NCBI RefSeq assembly: GCF_001552175.1
Contig: NZ_BCQR01000108.1
Span: 1 to 41,993 of the forward strand
From: Actinomadura kijaniata NBRC 14229
GTDB taxonomy: Bacteria; Actinomycetota; Actinomycetes; Streptosporangiales; Streptosporangiaceae
Reading direction: 5' to 3'
Length of the DNA stretch: 41,993 nt
Shown in pieces: positions 7,046-17,287 of the stretch. Every line of letters begins with the position of its first letter. Within the stretch, counting starts at the first letter, position 1. The position numbers and the translations under genes are program-made. Below the pieces are notes generated by a model that worked only from the letters and a program-made list of their open reading frames with translations, was not told where the DNA came from and did not search any database.

Positions 7046-7669
7046 TCATCTCCCCATGATCAGACCCATCGCCTCCGCGCGCGTCTCCGCGTGGTCCCGG
7101 AAGTCGCCGCGCACCGCCGAGGTGACCGTCTTGGCGCCGGGCTTGCGCACCCCCCGCATCGTCATGCACAGGTGCTCGGCCTCGATCACCACGATCACGC
7201 CGCGCGGCTCCAGGATCCGCATGACGGCGTCGGCGACCTGGCTGGTCAGCCGCTCCTGGACCTGCGGGCGGCGGGCGTAGACGTCCACCAGCCGCGCCAG
7301 CTTCGACAGGCCGGTGATCTGCCCCTTGCTGTTCGGCGTGTAGCCGACGTGCGCCAGGCCGTGGAACGGGACCAGATGGTGCTCGCAGGTCGAGTAGACC
7401 TCGATGTCCTTGACGAGCACCATCTCGTCGTGGTCGGCCTCGAACACCTTGTTCAGCACGTCCTCGGGCTCCTGGCGGAGCCCGGCGAACTGCTCGGCGT
7501 AGGCGCGCGCGACCCGGGCGGGGGTGTCGAGCAGCCCGTCGCGGTCGGGGTCCTCCCCGATCGCGAGCAGGATCTCGCGCACCGCCCGCTCGATCCGGGC
7601 GTGGTCGAAGCCCGGCGGGTCGTCGCGCTCCGGCGCGTCGCCCGCGAACGGGTCGTACGGGAGAGCCAA
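7046..7669 (-). CDS. folE: GTP cyclohydrolase I
   Basis: 207 aa. It converts GTP to 7,8-dihydroneopterin triphosphate, the first step of tetrahydrofolate synthesis. Motifs: RIERAVREILLAIGEDPDRDGL, DTPARVARAY, the zinc-binding YSTCEHHLVPFHG, YTPNSKGQITGLSKLARLV, and AEHLCMTMRGVRKPGA with the second zinc Cys. The chosen start is a TTG 5 bp after the ftsH stop; its ribosome site is weak and the true start could be slightly upstream inside ftsH. It is probably cotranscribed with ftsH and ends at a strong hairpin, so it is a separate transcription unit from the folP operon although both serve folate synthesis. Confidence 0.95.
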   Translation of the reverse strand: MALPYDPFAGDAPERDDPPGFDHARIERAVREILLAIGEDPDRDGLLDTPARVARAYAEQFAGLRQEPEDVLNKVFEADHDEMVLVKDIEVYSTCEHHLVPFHGLAHVGYTPNSKGQITGLSKLARLVDVYARRPQVQERLTSQVADAVMRILEPRGVIVVIEAEHLCMTMRGVRKPGAKTVTSAVRGDFRDHAETRAEAMGLIMGR

Positions 7670-7674
7670 AGCGA

Positions 7675-9696
<2,022 letters not shown>

Positions 9697-10018
9697 TTAT
9701 CCGGTAACCCCTCCGGGGCCCGTCCCTCCTGACCTTGCGATACTCGCCCGTCCGGTGGGACGGACGCCACTGTGAGCCGGCTTGGTGTGCGGCCGTTCCG
9801 GTTCCGGGGCGGCGCACCGCGGGCGCGGCCCCGGCCCGTGGCCCGGAACATCGACGGTACACCGCAGGGCACAGGGGACGCAGCCAGCGCGTTCCCCTGA
9901 TCCGTTCGATATACGCGTCAACGACCCTTGCAACGATCCGTCACGGTGTCTTGTTCCCTGCGCGGGTGTCCCCCACCCTTCGCGGGTCACACCTACTCGC
10001 GTCCTGTCAAGTGCGTCA
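9697..10018. other. Intergenic region between ftsH and hpt
   Basis: About 320 bp without a convincing gene. The codon-position GC bias of neighbouring genes is lost, and a more AT-rich patch around 9900-9950 (TTCGATATACGCGTCAAC) is the likeliest place for the ftsH promoter on the minus strand. I cannot fix -35/-10 hexamers with confidence. Confidence 0.4.
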
Positions 10019-10034
10019 GGCGCCCCGCGGCGCC
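10019..10034 (-). terminator. Short GC hairpin after hpt
   Basis: GGCGCC-CCGC-GGCGCC, a 6-bp perfect stem, ends 1 nt from the hpt stop codon. No U-tract follows, so the assignment is tentative. Confidence 0.4.
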
Positions 10035-10035
10035 G

Positions 10036-10590
10036 TCAGCCTCCGTACACGTGCGGGGCGAGGGTACCCACGAACGGGAGGTTGCGGTACTTCTCGGCAT
10101 AGTCGAGCCCGTACCCGACGACGAACTCGTTGGGGATGTCGAAACCCAGGTAGCGGCAGTCGATCTCGGTCTTGACCGCCTCGGGCTTGCGCAGCAGCGC
10201 GCAGATCTCCAGCGACGCCGGACCGCGCGACCGCAAGTTGCTGATCAGCCAGGACAGCGTCAGGCCGGAGTCGATGATGTCCTCGACGATCAGCACGTGC
10301 TTGTCGAGGATGTCGGTGTCCAGGTCCTTCAGGATGCGCACCACGCCCGAGGACTTGGTGCCCGACCCGTAGGAGGAGACCGCCATCCAGTCCATGGAGG
10401 CCGGCGTGTGCAGCGCGCGGGCCAGGTCCGCCATCACCATGACGGCGCCCTTCAGCACCCCCACCAGCAGCAGATCCTTGCCCCGGTAGTCGGCGTCGAT
10501 CTGCGCGGCCAACTCCCTGATCTTGGCCTGTAGCTGGTCCTCGGGGATCAGCACCTTGGCCAGGTCGTTGCCCAGGTCCTTCTCGTCCAC
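10036..10590 (-). CDS. hpt: Hypoxanthine phosphoribosyltransferase
   Basis: 184 aa from GTG at 10590, preceded by AAGGGTGGGG. It salvages hypoxanthine/guanine with PRPP to IMP/GMP. Motifs: LLLVGVLKGAVMVMADLARAL, SSYGSGTKSSGVVRILKDL, the PRPP-binding loop VLIVEDIIDSGLTL (about 99-112), and the C-terminal DYAEKYRNLPFVGTL. An in-frame ATG at 10656 would overlap tilS by 41 nt and add a non-conserved tail, so it was not used. tilS ends 25 bp upstream; the tilS-hpt order is widely conserved in bacteria and the two are likely cotranscribed with the zincin gene. Confidence 0.95.
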   Translation of the reverse strand: MDEKDLGNDLAKVLIPEDQLQAKIRELAAQIDADYRGKDLLLVGVLKGAVMVMADLARALHTPASMDWMAVSSYGSGTKSSGVVRILKDLDTDILDKHVLIVEDIIDSGLTLSWLISNLRSRGPASLEICALLRKPEAVKTEIDCRYLGFDIPNEFVVGYGLDYAEKYRNLPFVGTLAPHVYGG

Positions 10591-10615
10591 AACCCCACCC
10601 TTTGTGACGGCACGC

Positions 10616-11713
10616 TTACGACCCGGCGTCGGCCGGGCCGAACAGCAGCTTCTCATGCCGTCGGAACGCGCGGACGCCCCCCGGCAGATCGACGCGTCGC
10701 TGCCCGCGCCAGGCCGTGACCAGGCGATCCACTTCCTCTACGTGGACGGCCGCGAGCGTACCCGGTGGACTGCCCGCCCTGATCGCGGCGGTGCGCAGCA
10801 CGCGGGTCCGCACGGCGCGCGGCAGCTCGGCCAGGTCCGCGACGCGCAACGCGACCGGGGCCGTCGCGGCGTCCGCCGCGGGGTCGCCCGGGGCCGCCGC
10901 GATTTCGCAGTCGGCGTAGGCGCGGGCCGCGTACGCGTCCAGCGCCTCGGCGTCGTCGCGGAGCAGCCGGGCGGTGCGGGCGAGCGCTTCGGCGACGCCG
11001 GGGCCGAGGGCGTTCTCCAGCGCGGGCAGCACCTCGTGGCGGACCCGCACGCGCGTGTAGGCGGGGTCGTCGTTGTGGGGGTCGTCCCAGGGGTCCAGGC
11101 CCATCGCCAGGCAGGCGCGGCGGGTGGTGGCGCGGTCGAGGTCCAGCAGGGGGCGCGCGTAGCGGACGGCGACGGGCTCGGAGACCTCGACGGCGCCGGG
11201 GGCGTCGAGCCGTTCGCGCAGGGAGGAGGGCAGTCGGCGGGCGAACTCCGGCGGCATCCCGGCCAGCGAGCGCGTGCCCGACCCGCGCGCCAGGCCGAGC
11301 AGGACGGTCTCGGCCTGGTCGTCGCGGGTGTGGCCGAGCAGCACGACGGAGGCGTTCAGGCGGACGGCGGCCTCGTCGAGCGCGGCGTACCGGGCCTCGC
11401 GGGCGGCGTTCTCGGGGCCGCCGCGCTCCCCGACGGTCACCGCGACCGACCCGGCGGGGTCGAGGCCGAGACCGGCCATCACCCGCACGACGGCCTCGGC
11501 GCGTCCGGCCGAGCCCTCCTGGAGGCCGTGGTCGACGGTGACGCCGCCCGCGTGGTGGCCCGAGCGGGCGGCCTCGAACGCCAGCGCCCCGGCCAGGGCC
11601 AGGGAGTCCGCGCCGCCGCTGCACGCGGCCAGCACCATCGCGCCCGGCGGCTGGCCGGCGAGCACCCGCCGGACCGCCAGCCGCACCGCCGCCACCGCCG
11701 GATCAGGCCCCAT
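10616..11713 (-). CDS. tilS: tRNA(Ile)-lysidine synthetase
   Basis: 365 aa. It modifies C34 of the CAU-anticodon tRNA-Ile with lysine so that it reads AUA. The N-terminal PP-loop ATPase motif is CSGGADSLAL (about 31-40), followed by VTVDHGLQEGS, the conserved LGHTRDDQAETVLLGLARGSG, and MGLDPWDDPHNDDPAYTRVRVRHEVLP. The C-terminal 130 residues are less conserved and correspond to the tRNA-binding part. Length and gene order (zincin - tilS - hpt) fit actinobacteria. The 36-bp gap upstream and 25-bp gap downstream suggest one operon. Confidence 0.93.
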   Translation of the reverse strand: MGPDPAVAAVRLAVRRVLAGQPPGAMVLAACSGGADSLALAGALAFEAARSGHHAGGVTVDHGLQEGSAGRAEAVVRVMAGLGLDPAGSVAVTVGERGGPENAAREARYAALDEAAVRLNASVVLLGHTRDDQAETVLLGLARGSGTRSLAGMPPEFARRLPSSLRERLDAPGAVEVSEPVAVRYARPLLDLDRATTRRACLAMGLDPWDDPHNDDPAYTRVRVRHEVLPALENALGPGVAEALARTARLLRDDAEALDAYAARAYADCEIAAAPGDPAADAATAPVALRVADLAELPRAVRTRVLRTAAIRAGSPPGTLAAVHVEEVDRLVTAWRGQRRVDLPGGVRAFRRHEKLLFGPADAGS

Positions 11714-11749
11714 GCCCCTCTTCTACCCCATCGGGGGCGGGGGCGGCGA

Positions 11750-12898
11750 TCACGCCCCCTCGGCCTCGTCCGTCCGGGGCGCGTCCAGTTCGGGGGCCGG
11801 GTCGAGCACGCGGGGGCCGAGCACGCGGTCCATCCACAGCGCCGGCTCCTTGATCTCGGCGTGCGTGGGCAGCGTGGCGGGCGACTCCCAGATCCGGTTG
11901 AACTGCTCCATCCCGACCTCGCCGACCACGCGCCGCACGAACCGCGAGCCCTCGGCGTACTGCTTCATCTTCAGGTCGAGGCCGAGGACCCGGCGGATCG
12001 TCTTGTCCAGCCGGGTGCCGCCGTCGCGGCGCCCCTGGAACTTGGACCGGATCTGCTGCACCGACGGCACCACGCCCGGCCCGACCGCGTCCATGACGAA
12101 GTCGCCGTGCCCCTCGGCCAGCGTCATCACGGCGGTGAGGCGGTCGAGGATGGCGCGCTGCTCGGGGGTCTGGATGGCGTCGATCAGGTTGCCCTCGCCG
12201 CCGCGCACCGCGTCCACCAGGACGTCGGTGGCCTCCCGGATCCGGTCCAGCAGCGCCCCCGGGTCCAGGTCGGAGGCCAGCAGGAACTCGGTCATCTGCT
12301 CCTGCACGTACTCGCGCAGCCACGGGACGCCGGTGAACTGGGCGCGGTGCGTCTCCTCGTGCAGGCACACCCACAGCCGGAAGTCGTGCGGATCGACCTC
12401 CAGCTCCTGCTCGACGTGCACGATGTTGGGCGCGACGAGGGTGAGCCGGCCGGTCGGGGCGCGGCCGGACGGGTCCGGCGGCAGGAACAGCTCGTACTGG
12501 CCGAGCACGCGGCTGGCCATGTAGGCGAGGATCGCGCCGACCTGCATGCCGGTCACGCGGGACCCGACGGCCTGCACCATCACGCCGCCGGGGCCGCCGC
12601 CGAGCAGGCCGGGGCCGCGCTTGGCCTCCAGGCGTTCCATCAGCGGTTCGAGCACGACGCGGAAGCCGTCGACGTTGGCGCGGATCCAGCCGGGCCGGTC
12701 CACGATCGTGGCGGGCTCGGGGTTCGGGTCGATGTCCATGCCGGTGAAGTCCCGGACATGCCCGTGGGCGATCGTCGACAGCTCGCGCAGCTCCGCCACC
12801 ACCTCGCGGGCCTCGGACTGGCTGACCTGGGGTCCGGGCCGGACCAGCCGGATTCCGGTCTGGACCGCGACGTTCCAGTCGATCATTGAGGCGCTCAT
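11750..12898 (-). CDS. Zinc-dependent metalloprotease-like protein (DUF2342 / zincin superfamily)
   Basis: 382 aa from ATG at 12898, preceded by GGTGGAG. The signature CLHEETHRAQF holds an HExxH zinc motif at 180-184, and a second conserved block MTLAEGHGDFVMDAVG lies near 265-280. The order fits the actinobacterial coenzyme F420 biosynthesis-associated / DUF2342 zincin family that sits next to dacB and tilS. No signal peptide is visible. The substrate is unknown, and proteolytic activity has not been established for the family to my knowledge. The in-frame upstream ATG at 12970 adds a non-conserved tail and was not used. Confidence 0.85.
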   Translation of the reverse strand: MSASMIDWNVAVQTGIRLVRPGPQVSQSEAREVVAELRELSTIAHGHVRDFTGMDIDPNPEPATIVDRPGWIRANVDGFRVVLEPLMERLEAKRGPGLLGGGPGGVMVQAVGSRVTGMQVGAILAYMASRVLGQYELFLPPDPSGRAPTGRLTLVAPNIVHVEQELEVDPHDFRLWVCLHEETHRAQFTGVPWLREYVQEQMTEFLLASDLDPGALLDRIREATDVLVDAVRGGEGNLIDAIQTPEQRAILDRLTAVMTLAEGHGDFVMDAVGPGVVPSVQQIRSKFQGRRDGGTRLDKTIRRVLGLDLKMKQYAEGSRFVRRVVGEVGMEQFNRIWESPATLPTHAEIKEPALWMDRVLGPRVLDPAPELDAPRTDEAEGA

Positions 12899-13085
12899 GT
12901 ACTCCACCGTTGCTCTCGGCCGCTGCGTGCCGCCGGTCTCCGCCGGTGGCAGCCCTGCACGATCGTTCAACGAACAACCGTTCTGGTTATCTCCCGTACG
13001 TCCCCCGCCACACGCCGGAGGAACGCCCCGGCATGGGTGATTTGTGACGTGACCGGGGGGTGCGGCGGGGAGAGACGGGAACGGT

Positions 13086-14510
13086 TCAGCAGCCGCAGGT
13101 CGCCATCGCGGTGGCCAGCCGGTCCAGCACCGCCGGGTCGGCGTGCCCCTTCCCGTCGCCCATCATGAACGCGAACGCCAGCAGCCTCCCCTCGGCGTCG
13201 CGGGCGATCCCGGCGAGGGTGCTGACGCCGTTGAGCGTCCCGGTCTTGGCGTGCACCATGCCCGCGGCCGCCTGGCTGTCGGAGGTGAGGTAGCGGGTGG
13301 CGAGCGTCCCGGAGAACCCGGCGACCGGCATCCCGGTCACGGCCGCGCGCAGGCCGGGACGCTCCGGCGCGGCCGCCAGCGCCGCGATCCGGGCCAGCGC
13401 CAGCGGGGTGATGCGGTTACGGGTGGACAGGCCGCTGCCGTCACTGACCGAGACCCCCTCGCCGACGCCGAGCCCGTCCAGGGTCGCCCGTACGGCGGCG
13501 GCCGCCCCGGTGAACGACGCGGGCGCCCCCTTCCCGATCGCGACCTGGCGGGCGACGGCCTCGGCGATGTCGTTGTCGCTGGCGCTCATCAGCCGTTCCA
13601 CCAGGGCCGACAGCGGGGGCGACTGGACCTGGGCGAGCCGCGCGGCGTCCTCCCGGTGCGGGGCGCGGCGGCCCGGCCTCGCCCGGACGCCCTCCCGGGT
13701 GAGCAGCCTGGCGAACGTCGCGACGGCCGCCGCCGGGGGGTCGGCGACCCGCGTCTTGACCGTCGGGTCGTCCGGGGCGGTCCTCCCCTCGTCCACGGTC
13801 AGCGCGCTGACCGGGGCGACCTCGCCGTCGGGCAGGTAGTTGGGCTTCCAGCCCGGCGCGGTGCGCGGACCCGCGTAGGCGGAGTCGTCGTAGTCGACGC
13901 GGACCCGGGTCGTCCCCGCGGCCTTCAGCGCGGCGGCGGTCCGGCGGGCCAGCTCGGTCAGCGAGGCGGCGCCGGGCAGCCCCCGATGCTCCCCTTCCGG
14001 ACGCGGCGGCAGCGCGGTCAGGGTAGGATCCCCGCCGCCGACCAGTACCACGCCGTTCCCGGCGCCCCGCACGACCCGCGTGGTGATGCGGTGCCCGGGC
14101 CCCAGCGCCGCCAGCGCGGCCACCGACGTGGCCAGCTTGGTGGTCGAGGCCGGGGTGGCGGGCCGGTCGGCGCGCTGCTGGAACAGCGGCCTGCGCGTCA
14201 CCGCGTCGATCACCACCGCGTTGATCTTCGCGGCCGGGTCGCCGGCCAGCGCCGACAACCGTCCCGCCAGGGCGGACGCGTCGGGTACCCGCGCCGCCGC
14301 GGGGTCGGCCGCGGCCACCGCCGCGACCGGCCGCAGCGGCTCGCGTTCGGCCACGGTGGGGGGCTGCGGCACCAGCCGCCGCTCCGGTGTGAGTTTCGCC
14401 ACTGCCGTCCCGGCACCGGCGGCGAAAACGCTGAGGAGGGACAGCACGGTCATGGCGAGTACACGGGCCCGTCGCGGCGCGTGACCGCCCCTCACCTGCT
14501 CAGCACTCAC
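13086..14510 (-). CDS. dacB: D-alanyl-D-alanine carboxypeptidase/endopeptidase (PBP4 type, peptidase S13)
   Basis: 474 aa. It trims or opens peptidoglycan cross-links outside the membrane. An N-terminal signal/anchor (RARVLAMTVLSLLSVFAAGA, about 15-34) is followed by the three penicillin-binding motifs: STTK (122-125), SDN (311-313) and KTG (422-424, in HAKTGTLNGVS). The insertion between motifs 1 and 2 is typical of class C PBP4 proteins. The start is either GTG at 14510 or TTG at 14513; AAGGA lies about 12 or 9 nt upstream, so either is possible. It is divergent from ppa. The 187-bp gap to the zincin gene probably carries that gene's promoter. Confidence 0.94.
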   Translation of the reverse strand: MSAEQVRGGHAPRRARVLAMTVLSLLSVFAAGAGTAVAKLTPERRLVPQPPTVAEREPLRPVAAVAAADPAAARVPDASALAGRLSALAGDPAAKINAVVIDAVTRRPLFQQRADRPATPASTTKLATSVAALAALGPGHRITTRVVRGAGNGVVLVGGGDPTLTALPPRPEGEHRGLPGAASLTELARRTAAALKAAGTTRVRVDYDDSAYAGPRTAPGWKPNYLPDGEVAPVSALTVDEGRTAPDDPTVKTRVADPPAAAVATFARLLTREGVRARPGRRAPHREDAARLAQVQSPPLSALVERLMSASDNDIAEAVARQVAIGKGAPASFTGAAAAVRATLDGLGVGEGVSVSDGSGLSTRNRITPLALARIAALAAAPERPGLRAAVTGMPVAGFSGTLATRYLTSDSQAAAGMVHAKTGTLNGVSTLAGIARDAEGRLLAFAFMMGDGKGHADPAVLDRLATAMATCGC

Positions 14511-14620
14511 CAACGTGCGACATCCTTATATGAGAACCATGACTCTGCGCGGGTCGGCCTCGCCCGCAGCAGACTCACGAAAGACTATTCACTGCCAGCG
14601 CGCAGGGAGCGGAGGACATC

Positions 14621-15112
14621 TTGGAATTCGACGTCACCATCGAGATTCCGCGCGGTAGCCGGAACAAGTACGAGGTGGACCACGAGAGCGGCCGCATCCG
14701 GCTCGACCGCATGCTGTTCACCTCGACCCAGTATCCGGCCGACTACGGCTTCGTCGAGGACACCCTGGGCGAGGACGGCGACCCCCTGGACGCGCTGGTC
14801 ATCCTCCAGGAGCCGACGTTCCCCGGCTGCCTGATCCGCTGCCGCGCCGTCGGCATGTTCCGGATGACCGACGAGGCCGGTGGCGACGACAAGCTCCTGT
14901 GCGTCCCCTCCACCGACCCGCGCATGGAGCACCTGCGCGACATCCACCACGTTCCGGAGTTCGACCGCCTGGAGATCCAGCACTTCTTCGAGGTCTACAA
15001 GGACCTGGAGCCCGGCAAGTCCGTCGAGGGCGCCAACTGGGTCGGCCGCGTCGAGGCCGAGCAGGAGGTCGAGCGCTCCCGCAAGCGCTTCATCGAGGCG
15101 GGCGGTCACTGA
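14621..15112 (+). CDS. ppa: Inorganic pyrophosphatase (family I)
   Basis: 163 aa. It hydrolyses pyrophosphate in the cytoplasm, pulling biosynthetic reactions forward. The TTG start is fixed by GGAGG at 14611-14615, 5 nt upstream. Motifs: EIPRGSRNKYEVD, the metal-binding signature EDGDPLDALV with three Asp residues, LCVPSTDPRM, and IQHFFEVYKDLEPGKSV. The length fits the family I actinobacterial enzyme. It is divergent from dacB and convergent with the NlpC/P60 gene, with two hairpins between. Confidence 0.97.
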   Translation: MEFDVTIEIPRGSRNKYEVDHESGRIRLDRMLFTSTQYPADYGFVEDTLGEDGDPLDALVILQEPTFPGCLIRCRAVGMFRMTDEAGGDDKLLCVPSTDPRMEHLRDIHHVPEFDRLEIQHFFEVYKDLEPGKSVEGANWVGRVEAEQEVERSRKRFIEAGGH

Positions 15113-15126
15113 GGCGTCCCCCGCCC

Positions 15127-15249
15127 GTGCGGTGGTGTCCGTCCTCACTCCGGTCTCCGGGGGGCCTCCGCTCCGGACCGACACCACCGCGCACCTCCGA
15201 CGCGCGCTGACATTCCGATGTGGGGGCGGCTGGGCACAGCCGCCCCCAC
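15127..15249. terminator. Two consecutive hairpins between convergent ppa and NlpC/P60 gene
   Basis: A long imperfect inverted repeat spans 15127-15144 and 15175-15194 (GTGCGGTGGTGTCCGTCC against its near complement). A second, perfect 12-bp stem (15220-15231 / 15238-15249, loop GGGCAC) follows. The second hairpin is symmetric and can serve both convergent genes. Confidence 0.75.
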
Positions 15250-15288
15250 GATCGTCGAGGCCCACGGACCCGTGACCCCGCGGGACGG

Positions 15289-16512
15289 TCACCCCGCGGG
15301 GCGGGTCGCTCCGATCAGGCCGTCGCGGTGGATGCTGGCGATCCGCACCCTCGCGCCCGTGTACGGCGCCTCCACCATCCGGCCCTTGCCGATGTAGATG
15401 CCCACGTGGTGGATCGTGTCCGGGTCCGAGGTGTCGTTCGCGAAGAACACCAGGTCGCCGGGGGCCAGGCGGTCGAGCGGCACGTGGGGGCCCGACGTCC
15501 ACTGGGTCCCCGTCCAGTGGTCCAGGCGGACGCCCACCTTGCTCCAGGCGTACAACGCCAGCCCCGAGCAGTCGAAGCCGTGGATGCCCGAACCGTGCGC
15601 GATGCCGTAGCTCGGGCCCGCCGGGGTGCCGCCGCCCCAGGAGTAGGGCGTGCCCAGCCACTTCAGGGCCCAGCGCACCACCTGCGCGCCGCGTCCGGCG
15701 CCCTTGACCTGGGCGGTCCCCCCGTAGAGCTGTTGCGCCCGGGCCGCCTCGGCACGTTCCAACGCCGCCCGGCGCTCCCGTTCCAGGCGCGCGGCGCGGG
15801 CCCGGGCGCTGCCCAGGCTCCGTTCCAGGCGCTCCTTCTCCGCCTCGATGCGCCGCACCTGCGTCCGCTGCCTGGCGACGGCCTCCTGCACCGCCCGTTT
15901 GGCGGCGGCCGCGCGGAGCGTCGCGGCGCGCTGCTCCTCGAACGCCGCCTGCGCCTGGCGGCGGAACAGCTCGGCGACGTCGCGGGCCGCCTCCACCCGC
16001 TGGACGATCCCGGCGCGGCGGTGCGCCAGGACCTCCAGCAGCCCCGCGCGGTCCATGAAGCCCTGCGGGCCGCCCTCCCCGGCCACGATCGACGACCAGG
16101 GGTTGTAGCCGGTCCCGGCCTGGTAGGCGTCGGCGGCGAACCGGGCCAGCTCGCGCTGCGCCTCGTCCAGGTGCCCGCGGGCGTCGGCGGCGCGGCGTCG
16201 CGTCTCGGCATGGGTACGGCGCGCCTGATCGAGTTTGACCAGCTCGCCGTTGTAGCGTTCCACGGCGGTGGCGGAGGCGACACCGAGGCGTTCCAGCTCA
16301 CCGTCGGCGCGCGCGAGCCTGGCCTTGATCCGGCCGACCTCGGCGGCCCGCCGCTCCACCTGGCGCTTGCTCTCCCGCACGTCGCGGGCGCTGGGCGGGG
16401 GTTCGGCCGCCGCCGGGCGTTCGGCGAGCGGGGAGGCCAGCATGGTCAGGCCGACGACCGTTCCGGAGGACAGGGCGGCGAGACGCCGCGCGGTGCCCGG
16501 TGATGGAAACAC
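15289..16512 (-). CDS. Secreted NlpC/P60 peptidoglycan hydrolase with long coiled coil
   Basis: 407 aa. An N-terminal signal peptide with hydrophobic core GTVVGLTMLASPLA and an Ala-rich cleavage region (RPAAAEP) is followed by a long Arg/Glu/Ala-rich coiled coil (about 45-280). The C-terminal NlpC/P60 domain (about 290-407) has the catalytic Cys in FDCSGLALYAW (about 315) and His in HHVGIYIGKG (about 369), preceded by LGTPYSWGGG. The layout resembles RipA-type D,L-endopeptidases that split septal peptidoglycan. GTG at 16512 was chosen for the GGGGGAGG just upstream; an in-frame ATG at 16533 lacks a ribosome site. It may act with DacB in wall remodelling. Confidence 0.93.
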   Translation of the reverse strand: MFPSPGTARRLAALSSGTVVGLTMLASPLAERPAAAEPPPSARDVRESKRQVERRAAEVGRIKARLARADGELERLGVASATAVERYNGELVKLDQARRTHAETRRRAADARGHLDEAQRELARFAADAYQAGTGYNPWSSIVAGEGGPQGFMDRAGLLEVLAHRRAGIVQRVEAARDVAELFRRQAQAAFEEQRAATLRAAAAKRAVQEAVARQRTQVRRIEAEKERLERSLGSARARAARLERERRAALERAEAARAQQLYGGTAQVKGAGRGAQVVRWALKWLGTPYSWGGGTPAGPSYGIAHGSGIHGFDCSGLALYAWSKVGVRLDHWTGTQWTSGPHVPLDRLAPGDLVFFANDTSDPDTIHHVGIYIGKGRMVEAPYTGARVRIASIHRDGLIGATRPAG

Positions 16513-16607
16513 AGACCTCCCCCTGCCGCACATGACGCACGCGATCGACTACCGAGAGTAGTTCAACGGGGCGGCGATCGGAACTTCCGTCACGGCTGCC
16601 ACGCAGG

Positions 16608-17285
16608 TCAACCCGTGTCACATCCGTCCGTCGACCCCAGCAACCGCGTGATCCAGGGACGTACGGGGACACCGGGGGGCGGCACGACACGCGGATAACT
16701 GAAGATCGGCACCGGCGCGCCGTAGGCGGAGCGCAGCTCGGCGGCCTTGCACCAGTCGGCGGTCGTGCGGGTCGCCGCCCACGCCGCCGCCAGCGGGGGA
16801 CGCGTCTCGGGCCGCCGCTCCCACAGCCGCAGCAGCGCGACCGTCGCGTGCGCGGCCGAGTAGCCGTCCTCGGGGTAGGCCCCGCCCGCCAGGAACGCGG
16901 CCGTGGTCTGCCCGCCGTGCGGGGAGCCGAGCGCCCACGTCCAGTTGGCGACGACGAGCGCGCGGACGGGCGCGGGCAGCAGGTCGGCGGCGGCGTACAT
17001 GCGTTCCTGGCGGGCTCCGGTCAGGCGGCTGGTGGTCAGCAGCCACCGCACGTCCTCGGGGACGTCCGCGTCCGGGCCGAGCGCCATCCAGGACAGCACC
17101 GTCAGCCCGCGCGCGGTCTGCAGCCGGCACAGGTCGGCGACCTCGCGGCGGGCGCGGACGGCCGGTTCGATCCACAGCGGCCAGCTCACCCGCTGGATCT
17201 CGGCGACCAGCCGGACCAGCGTGGCGGCGACCGGTTGCGGGCTCACCCGGGCGTCCGGCCGGAGCACGAACGCGGGGTCGCTCAT
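16608..17285 (-). CDS. Protein of unknown function coupled to a sigma-like membrane protein
   Basis: 225 aa. I do not recognise the family. The sequence is mostly helical and rich in Ala, Arg and Trp, with segments such as EIQRVSWPLWIEPAVRARRE, VLSWMALGPDADVPEDVRWL and WTWALGSPHGGQTTAAFLAG. There is no clear signal peptide, transmembrane helix or zinc motif. The ATG begins 3 nt after the stop of the upstream sigma/BACON-like gene, so the two are almost certainly translated from one mRNA and probably act together. Codon-position GC bias is as in neighbouring genes, supporting a real protein. Confidence 0.72.
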   Translation of the reverse strand: MSDPAFVLRPDARVSPQPVAATLVRLVAEIQRVSWPLWIEPAVRARREVADLCRLQTARGLTVLSWMALGPDADVPEDVRWLLTTSRLTGARQERMYAAADLLPAPVRALVVANWTWALGSPHGGQTTAAFLAGGAYPEDGYSAAHATVALLRLWERRPETRPPLAAAWAATRTTADWCKAAELRSAYGAPVPIFSYPRVVPPPGVPVRPWITRLLGSTDGCDTG

Positions 17286-17287
17286 GG

